A stretch of DNA of 11,388 nucleotides from an uncultured Lachnospiraceae bacterium (lineage in GTDB: Bacteria; Bacillota; Clostridia; Lachnospirales; Lachnospiraceae), in assembly GCA_946538445.1 (NCBI GenBank), contig CAMNGO010000054.1, positions 1 through 11,388 of the forward strand, given 5' to 3'. This document shows, one piece after another, positions 6,609 to 11,388 of this stretch. The position numbers and the translations under genes are program-made. Under the pieces are notes generated by a model. It did not search any database. It saw nothing but the letters and a program-made list of their open reading frames with translations, and was not told the DNA's origin. Position 1 is the stretch's first letter. Each line of letters begins with the position of its first letter.

Positions 6609-8450
6609 CTAAGTCCAAGGGTTGGAATTCTTCAGTTCCGGATCTTCTATACGTTTGAGGATCTCAGGACCGTGATCCAGGAGGAAATCACTCTTGGAAG
6701 TGGTAAGACCTCTGCTTCGTAAGATACCGATCAGCTTCTTACAGAGCTCCTCAATCTCGAAAATCACATGGTTGGGGTCCTCTTTGAAATCCAGAAGAAC
6801 AATTTTCTCCATGGCCTGATGAGTGGTTTGGCCCATCAAAGGAAGTCTCTTCAATCCTTCATGTTCCCATTTATAGTATGGTTTGTAGACCTTATTAAGC
6901 AGATATATGATGGACGAAAATTGTTCGATAAACTGGTCGAGGGCATGGTGGGCAGCGACATACTGCCCCCTTTGCAGAGACCTGGGGAAGTTGTACTGTC
7001 CGCTCTGCGCCACCTGCATGCAGCAGGCAGCGATCTTCTTCAACTGAACATCTTTCGGGTAGTGCTTCAGAAGACCTTCCCGGATCTCGGTGAATTTGCC
7101 CAGATTATCCATGAAGACCTTTCCGTTCGTGACGGTGGAGAGGGGATAATCTTTCATCTGCAGCCAGATCTTGTTGGAAGTCGGTACCTCATGGATGGAG
7201 AGAAACTTATCATAGAAATCTTCTATGGTAAACAGACCGATCCGGCCGCCTCCGTAAGAAGATTCATTTCTTGACTGGAAGCAGGCATAAGATGTAGGCA
7301 GCTTGTTGACCTCTGCCCTCAGTTTCTTTCCGTAGATGGGGACATCCTCCGCAGGCACATAAATCTGGAAGGATGGGCCGAAATCATGATCTCTGGAAAT
7401 CATATCATCATAGCCGTAGCATTCGGATCCCTCTCCGATGAGCCCGGCAGCCATCCGGGGAAGGTATTCCGGAAGCTCTCTTTGTAACATGGGATAGCAG
7501 ACATCGAAGAAATAGGCTTCCGCGATCTCCAGCCCCTTGCTCTCCTCTGTGATATGGAATTGTCCGGTTTTGACTTCTGCTTTCACGTCCTCTGTTTCCT
7601 TTTTCTGCTCCACTATTTCTATGTGTCCTTCTTTCCCTTCTAATGCTTTACAGGCTCTTTCGTAATTCTCCATACTGTGGATGTAGCTCTCGCTCTGGGT
7701 TCCCATCTTCTCCTTGCTGATCCTGACGCCAATCTCAAAACACTCCTTAGCCTTTTCATATTGCTTTTCTTCGAAGTAAAATGTTCCCAGATTATTGACG
7801 GCAGCAGCGTAGAAGACCGGGGCCCTCTCGATGTATTTCCTGAAGATTTCAATTGCCGTTTTTAAGGTTTCAATCGCCTTATCTCTCTGGTTCAGATGAC
7901 GGTAAGGCTCCACGAGATTATTCAGGGTCACGGCATAGAGGATCTCTTTTTCCGGATCTTCTTTCAGGATATCCAGGGAGATCTGATGGAGAGGGATACT
8001 TTCCTCATATCTTCCGGTGTCCTGATAAAGCAGACCGAGATTGTTGCACAGGCCCGCATAGATGAAAGCTCTCTTTCCTACGGTGTGCTCATAGATTTTT
8101 TTTGCCTCCAGGAAGAGGTTTTCGCTCTCCTCATAACGCTTCATCATTCGAAGGAGATTGGCCAGATTCACCAGGGAAGAAGCATAGTCCGGATGGTTGG
8201 TGCCCCTCATGGTCCTTGAAATCTGGATTGCCTTCTGGAGGATCACAATCGCCTCATCGTATCTGCCCAGATTGCGCAATACGCCACCGTACTCCGTGTA
8301 GAGCATCAGTGTTTCGTCGTGATTTATTCCATAGACATCCACGGAAATGGAGATGGCCTCTTTCAGGACATCTGCCATCTTCAGGAGTTCATCCTTGGCA
8401 TGGTATTCCTGCATTTTTTTGTGTAAAGCCTGTAGCCTTGGATCTAACAT
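6609..8450 (-). CDS. TPR protein with C-terminal DUF4037-like nucleotidyltransferase domain
   Basis: The 613-residue protein has two parts. Residues about 45-265 are a run of about five tetratricopeptide-like repeats (for example LVNLANLLRMMKRYEESENLFLEA and CNNLGLLYQDTGRYEESIPLH regions), a helical scaffold for protein contact. After a charged linker (about 270-300) comes a domain that I recognise as DUF4037. It carries a nucleotidyltransferase-type active site: Gly341-Ser342, 11 residues, then Asp354-His-Asp356, which fits the hG[GS]-x9-13-[DE]h[DE]h pattern of the fold. A helical C-terminal part follows. The acceptor of any nucleotide transfer is unknown. The start is the ATG at 8450 with AAAGGGTGA just upstream; a GTG at 8459 would add three residues but has no room for a ribosome site. 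It begins 16 nt after the resolvase-like gene and shares its operon. Confidence 0.8.
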   Translation of the reverse strand: MLDPRLQALHKKMQEYHAKDELLKMADVLKEAISISVDVYGINHDETLMLYTEYGGVLRNLGRYDEAIVILQKAIQISRTMRGTNHPDYASSLVNLANLLRMMKRYEESENLFLEAKKIYEHTVGKRAFIYAGLCNNLGLLYQDTGRYEESIPLHQISLDILKEDPEKEILYAVTLNNLVEPYRHLNQRDKAIETLKTAIEIFRKYIERAPVFYAAAVNNLGTFYFEEKQYEKAKECFEIGVRISKEKMGTQSESYIHSMENYERACKALEGKEGHIEIVEQKKETEDVKAEVKTGQFHITEESKGLEIAEAYFFDVCYPMLQRELPEYLPRMAAGLIGEGSECYGYDDMISRDHDFGPSFQIYVPAEDVPIYGKKLRAEVNKLPTSYACFQSRNESSYGGGRIGLFTIEDFYDKFLSIHEVPTSNKIWLQMKDYPLSTVTNGKVFMDNLGKFTEIREGLLKHYPKDVQLKKIAACCMQVAQSGQYNFPRSLQRGQYVAAHHALDQFIEQFSSIIYLLNKVYKPYYKWEHEGLKRLPLMGQTTHQAMEKIVLLDFKEDPNHVIFEIEELCKKLIGILRSRGLTTSKSDFLLDHGPEILKRIEDPELKNSNPWT

Positions 8451-8466
8451 GATACTCACCCTTTGC

Positions 8467-8883
8467 TTATGACGATTGCTGTTGTTTCTCTGCCCTTCGG
8501 ATCAAAGCTTTGTCCAGGACCTCCATGGCCCTTTTCCCCTCTTTGAGGGTAAGTAACTCCACACCGTGAGCTCTCATGCGCTCGTAGGTGTTCAGGATAA
8601 GGTCAACGTCATTGGAGATCTTATCCAGACGGATAACGATGATGACATCAAGCCTTCCATCTTCCACATCCTGCATCATTCTGCGAAATCCCGGACGGTC
8701 CAGGTTGTCCGGAGGATAATCTCCAAGATCCGTATAATTCACATATTCATTATCCAATCCATAGATCGCTTCCACCCGGGTTTTACAGGCCATGCCATCC
8801 TTGATCATGCCTTTGACATAAATCTGGGAGCAACCGGGACATCCACCCCGCAGATGCTGATGATTATATATTCCGATTCTCAT
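8467..8883 (-). CDS. Resolvase-like protein, catalytically degenerate serine recombinase fold
   Basis: The 138-residue protein matches the N-terminal catalytic domain of serine recombinases: an N-terminal strand RIGIY, then DRPGFRRMMQDVEDGRLDVIIVIRLDKIS (split here as residues 62-90) and RMRAHGVELLTLKE. The residues for catalysis are lost. The YxRxS motif reads Y6-N-H8-Q-H10, so Arg8 and the nucleophile Ser10 are both His. In the second active-site block Asp87 is kept but the two following Arg positions are Lys88 and Asn91. There is no DNA-binding domain, and a CPGC pair (Cys15, Cys18) sits in the region after strand one. It is not expected to recombine DNA. It is the first gene of a two-gene operon with the TPR/DUF4037 gene. 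Ribosome site GAAGG 6 nt before the ATG. Its length suggests a settled small protein rather than a decayed fragment. Confidence 0.78.
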   Translation of the reverse strand: MRIGIYNHQHLRGGCPGCSQIYVKGMIKDGMACKTRVEAIYGLDNEYVNYTDLGDYPPDNLDRPGFRRMMQDVEDGRLDVIIVIRLDKISNDVDLILNTYERMRAHGVELLTLKEGKRAMEVLDKALIRRAEKQQQSS

Positions 8884-8930
8884 TTCTTACCTTCTTTCTG
8901 TACTCAAATTACGGATAGTTCACTGATTTT

Positions 8931-8939
8931 ATTGTATCA
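8931..8939 (-). promoter_or_regulatory. Extended -10 promoter of the resolvase-like/TPR operon
   Basis: On the minus strand TGATACAAT matches the extended -10 form TGnTATAAT with one change. No good -35 box lies at the expected distance, as is common for extended -10 promoters. Predicted transcription start near 8925, about 40 nt before the start codon. Confidence 0.5.
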
Positions 8940-9036
8940 AATCTGCTATTTTACGTATGGTAAGATACTTTCATAGAAATGGGAAATATCCATAATGAAA
9001 AAATGGATGTACAGTACCAATTTTTCCAAAGAATAG

Positions 9037-9064
9037 TCCTGTTCTGCCAAATCATAAAACAGGA
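9037..9064. repeat. Inverted repeat upstream of the DUF4125-like gene, candidate operator
   Basis: Seven-base arms TCCTGTT (9037-9043) and AACAGGA (9058-9064) are separated by 14 bp, so their centres are 21 bp apart, two helical turns. The repeat lies in the -35 region directly before the extended -10 box at 9070-9078. A repeat of this size can occur by chance in 230 bp, so the position is the main argument. Confidence 0.3.
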
Positions 9065-9069
9065 AAAGA

Positions 9070-9078
9070 TGATAGAAT
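9070..9078 (+). promoter_or_regulatory. Extended -10 promoter of the DUF4125-like gene
   Basis: TGATAGAAT matches TGnTATAAT with one change and differs at one base from the extended -10 box of the divergent operon. Predicted transcription start near 9085, leaving a leader of about 30 nt with the ribosome site GGGAGG (9102-9107). Confidence 0.5.
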
Positions 9079-9114
9079 GAAACTGTGTTATCAGATAGAT
9101 CGGGAGGTATCTCT

Positions 9115-9717
9115 ATGGATAGAAATAATGTGGAAAAAGCAGTGGTCTCCCTGGAGTGGGAGATGTTTCAGAAGGTAAAAGGAATCAACGGTAGAGCCAG
9201 CTGTCAAGATAATCTGGAAACCTTTGTCATCATGAGATCAAGCCAGTTTGAAAGCTGGGATCTTGATGTGGTAAAGAGCTATCTCCGGGACCTTGTGGAG
9301 GCGATACAGCAGGAGAGAAACCTTGTGATGGAGAAGTATGCTTACATGATGGAAGAGACAGATCCCAAATATTTTGCAAGGATCAAGCATCTCCTTCCGC
9401 CTGTGACGGACAAAGCTAAGGCTCTGGTGGATAAGATTGTGTGTCAGTATGAGGACTGGGTGAAAGAGTTCGCAGCAAAATATCCGAACATCCGTAAGAA
9501 CGGGCGTGCCATGGACGGCGGTGCCATCGGGGAAAGGGCGACACTTTTAAACTATCTGAAGTGTGAACTCTACACCTATTCGGAGCATACTTTGGAACTG
9601 TATTGGAATAGTATTCTCAAGAACAGAGAGTTCAACAGATACTGGTTCAGCATGGAGAAGATGGCTCAGGCATATGGATACCAGACTCTGGATGAGGCGG
9701 AAGCAGATCTGAAATAA
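9115..9717 (+). CDS. DUF4125-like protein of unknown function
   Basis: The 200-residue protein is soluble and mostly helical by inspection, with no signal peptide or membrane segment. I recognise it from memory as the DUF4125 family. Visible conserved-looking blocks are W15-xx-F18, G26-RASCQD-32, F37-xx-MR41-xx-Q-xxx-W48, ERNL at 67-70 with K74-Y75 and MM at 78-79, and ELYTYS at 151-156 near the C-terminus. No catalytic site can be assigned. The start is the ATG at 9115, with GGGAGG 7 nt upstream; a GTG at 9085 in frame would add 10 residues but coincides with the predicted transcription start and has no ribosome site. It is divergent from the resolvase-like and TPR/DUF4037 genes across a 231-bp shared regulatory region, which suggests a common role. 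Confidence 0.75.
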   Translation: MDRNNVEKAVVSLEWEMFQKVKGINGRASCQDNLETFVIMRSSQFESWDLDVVKSYLRDLVEAIQQERNLVMEKYAYMMEETDPKYFARIKHLLPPVTDKAKALVDKIVCQYEDWVKEFAAKYPNIRKNGRAMDGGAIGERATLLNYLKCELYTYSEHTLELYWNSILKNREFNRYWFSMEKMAQAYGYQTLDEAEADLK

Positions 9718-9753
9718 TCAAGAGAACATAGTGGAATAATTCTTATAGGATAG

Positions 9754-9800
9754 CAGAGGATAAGCATGCAGATTGCAATGCAATCCTCTGTTGTTTTTTT
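9754..9800 (+). terminator. Rho-independent terminator after the DUF4125-like gene
   Basis: An 8-bp stem CAGAGGAT/ATCCTCTG (9754-9761 with 9783-9790), extended by an inner GCAT/ATGC pairing, is followed by TTGTTTTTTT (9791-9800). It lies 36 nt after the stop codon. The long T-run makes this the clearest terminator in the window. Confidence 0.88.
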
Positions 9801-9836
9801 GCGCTCAAAATAGATGGAAAGAAGCGATGATATCAC

Positions 9837-9864
9837 TTTAAAAATCCTGGATTGAGCGTATAAT
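9837..9864 (+). promoter_or_regulatory. Promoter of the glycerol-kinase-like gene
   Basis: TTTAAA (9837-9842), a 16-bp spacer and a perfect TATAAT (9859-9864) lie 57 nt before the start codon. The -35 box is only partly consensus. I found no catabolite-control (cre) site or leader terminator. Confidence 0.55.
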
Positions 9865-9920
9865 ATTAAGTATAAAAGTGTATCGGAAACCATTTTTTAA
9901 AATGTATGAGGAGGTATGAC

Positions 9921-11388
9921 ATGGGTAAATTTATCATCGGTATTGACGCAGGTACAACCGGAATCCGTGCCATTGCATTTGATCACGATTCCAACGTTCT
10001 TTCCAACGCTTATTCGGAATTCACACAGTATTTTCCGGAGCCGGGCTGGGTAGAACATGACGCCAATGAGATCTTTGATGTCACCATGGCTATGATCAAG
10101 AAATGTGTGGAAGACGGGGGTCTGAATTTTGATGATCTGGTAGCCATCGGTATCACCAATCAGAGGGAGACCACAGTACTTTGGGACAAGAACACCGGTA
10201 AAGCGGTTTACCACTCCATCGTTTGGCAGGATATGAGAACCGCGGACAGAGTGACTGCATTTATGGAGAAATACGGTGACAGCAAATATGCCAGCTCAGG
10301 AAGTATTGCCATGACCAATTCCACAGGGCCCAAGGTTGAATGGATCATGGAGCATGCACCGGAAGTGAAAGCCGGGATTGAAGCCGGAGACATCCTGTAT
10401 GGCTGGATTGACACCTGGCTGATCTGGAAACTCAGCGGCGGAAAAGCGCATGTAACTGACTTTACCAACACAGCAGGAACTCTGCTTGCCGATATTACAA
10501 AACTGGATTATGACGAGGAGCTTCTGGCTGAATTCGGCATCCCAAGAAGCATCCTTCCGGAACTTACCATCACCGGTAAATTCTCCGTGGATACGGATCC
10601 GGATGTGTTCTTCGGACATGCTGTTCCCATCGCAGCCAGTGCCGGCGACCAGACAGCGGCAGCAGTAGGCCAGGCCTGCATCAAACCGGGTATGATCAAG
10701 AACACTTACGGAACAGGTTCCTTTATCGTATTAAACGCAGGGGAGAATCTTCCGCAGAATATTCCGGCATCCACGGGTCTCTTCATCGAGACAGCCAATG
10801 ATATCGCAGACAAGCAGCACTATGCCCTGGAGGGATTTGCAAATGTATCAGGTTCCGCTATCCAGTGGCTGAGAGACGGAGCCGGTGTGGTTACCAATGC
10901 AAAAGAAGCAGAAGAACTGGCCCTTTCCGTGGAAGACAATGGAGGAGTATATTTTGTTCCTGCTTTTGCCGGACTTCCTAACGGCAGTGACCCTTACGCC
11001 AGAGGTACCATCATCGGTATCACCAGAGGAACCACCAAGGCACATCTGTGCCGTGCCGCCATCGAGGCAATGGCTTATCAGGTAGCAGAATCCTTTAATG
11101 CCATGGCACAGTACGCAGGGGTTGAAATCCAGTCTGTCCGCGCGGACGGCGGCGGTGCTCAGAATGATTTTCTCTTACAGTTCCAGGCAGATATCCTGGG
11201 TGTGCCGGTAGAACGTCCGGTGATCACAGAGACCACCTGTCTGGGTGTTGCATATCTGGCCGGTGTGGCAACAGGCTTCTGGAAAGACATGGATGAAGTG
11301 GCTTCCAAATGGCAATGTGAGAAACGCTTCGAGCCGAGACTTACAGCGGCGGAAAGACAGAGACTGAAGGAAGGCTGGAACAGGGCAG
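9921..11388 (+). CDS. glpK: FGGY kinase, glycerol-kinase-like, cut at the window edge
   Basis: The frame is open to the window end: 489 codons are visible, about 10-15 short of E. coli GlpK (502 aa). Glycerol kinase makes sn-glycerol 3-phosphate from glycerol and ATP. The N-terminal phosphate motif reads DAGTTGIR (usual form DQGTTSSR). Glycerol-kinase marks include GWVEHD, GITNQRETT, IVWQ, DTWLIWKL, AGDQTAA, KNTYGTGSF and the FGGY signature region near ADGGGAQNDFLLQFQADI. Glycerol-contacting residues of E. coli R83, E84, W103, D245 and F270 are kept (here R82, E83, W102, D243, F268), but Y135 aligns with Asn133 (MTNSTGPK against DPYFSGTK). Glycerol kinase is the best call, yet a related polyol or triose could be the substrate. 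The start has AGGAGG at 9909-9914, 6 nt upstream. It has its own promoter and follows a strong terminator. Confidence 0.87.
   Translation, partial: MGKFIIGIDAGTTGIRAIAFDHDSNVLSNAYSEFTQYFPEPGWVEHDANEIFDVTMAMIKKCVEDGGLNFDDLVAIGITNQRETTVLWDKNTGKAVYHSIVWQDMRTADRVTAFMEKYGDSKYASSGSIAMTNSTGPKVEWIMEHAPEVKAGIEAGDILYGWIDTWLIWKLSGGKAHVTDFTNTAGTLLADITKLDYDEELLAEFGIPRSILPELTITGKFSVDTDPDVFFGHAVPIAASAGDQTAAAVGQACIKPGMIKNTYGTGSFIVLNAGENLPQNIPASTGLFIETANDIADKQHYALEGFANVSGSAIQWLRDGAGVVTNAKEAEELALSVEDNGGVYFVPAFAGLPNGSDPYARGTIIGITRGTTKAHLCRAAIEAMAYQVAESFNAMAQYAGVEIQSVRADGGGAQNDFLLQFQADILGVPVERPVITETTCLGVAYLAGVATGFWKDMDEVASKWQCEKRFEPRLTAAERQRLKEGWNRA

Noticed and set aside
6950..6990. An R-x6-H pattern in the C-terminal helical part of the TPR-DUF4037 protein that recalls the HEPN RNase motif
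   Set aside because: The spacing match is loose, the pattern is common by chance, and the surrounding sequence fits the helical tail of nucleotidyltransferases as well. Not enough to claim an RNase.
7677..8452. Several plus-strand open frames opposite the TPR gene and similar frames opposite other genes
   Set aside because: They have no recognisable domains or ribosome sites and are antisense shadows of well-supported genes.
8451..8459. GTG start adding three residues to the TPR-DUF4037 protein
   Set aside because: The only purine-rich stretch touches the GTG directly, leaving no spacing; the ATG at 8450 is correctly placed after AAAGGGTGA.
8467..8883. Mobile element or resolvase of a transposon
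   Set aside because: The catalytic residues and the DNA-binding domain are absent, and I saw no terminal repeats or target duplications around it.
9085..9114. GTG start adding ten residues to the DUF4125-like protein
   Set aside because: It coincides with the predicted transcription start and lacks a ribosome site, whereas the ATG at 9115 has GGGAGG 7 nt upstream.
9801..9860. Possible catabolite-control (cre) operator before the glycerol-kinase-like gene
   Set aside because: The AAGCGATGATATCA stretch does not meet the TGnAAnCGnTnnCA spacing.

Overview
The window looks like chromosomal DNA of an anaerobic Gram-positive bacterium of the class Clostridia, most likely a gut Lachnospiraceae relative. 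This rests on the gene content (glycyl-radical-enzyme activase, oxygen-sensitive lifestyle genes, a flavodiiron/flavin-reductase/rubredoxin fusion, a PocR-type sensor), strong AGGAGG-type ribosome sites, sigma-A-like promoters and A+T-rich spacers. No genus can be named from the sequence alone. I see no RNA genes, insertion sequences or CRISPR arrays.

Left part (1-3769): the 3' end of a glycyl-radical-enzyme activating protein (radical SAM) is followed after 4 nt by a full S-adenosylmethionine synthetase, so the enzyme that consumes SAM and the one that makes it are co-transcribed. Two hairpins separate them from a convergent gene on the minus strand for a 598-residue flavodiiron protein fused to a flavin reductase domain and a short rubredoxin, an O2/NO-reducing detoxification enzyme with a clear promoter of its own.

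Middle part (3800-6481): a 424-base A+T-rich divergent spacer leads into a two-gene regulatory operon, a PocR-domain sensor with a LytS/YehU-type kinase region and an AraC-type response regulator. Both lack the residues needed for phosphotransfer: the sensor has Gln where the phosphorylated His should be and no N-box Asn, and the regulator has Glu where the phosphorylated Asp should be. They look like a pair that signals without a phosphorelay. By family knowledge PocR domains sense small alcohols/diols, which fits the glycyl-radical activase upstream and the glycerol-kinase-like gene downstream.

Right part (6609-9717): a divergent three-gene module of poorly characterised proteins. On the minus strand are a 138-aa serine-recombinase-fold protein that has lost its catalytic Ser and Arg residues, then a TPR protein fused to a DUF4037-like nucleotidyltransferase domain. 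On the plus strand is a DUF4125-like protein. The two transcription units are driven by near-identical extended -10 promoters (TGATACAAT and TGATAGAAT). This is the best candidate for an undescribed system here.

End (9921-11388): an FGGY kinase closest to glycerol kinase, cut by the window edge about 10-15 residues short of its expected end; it keeps most glycerol-binding residues but has Asn in place of the usual Tyr.
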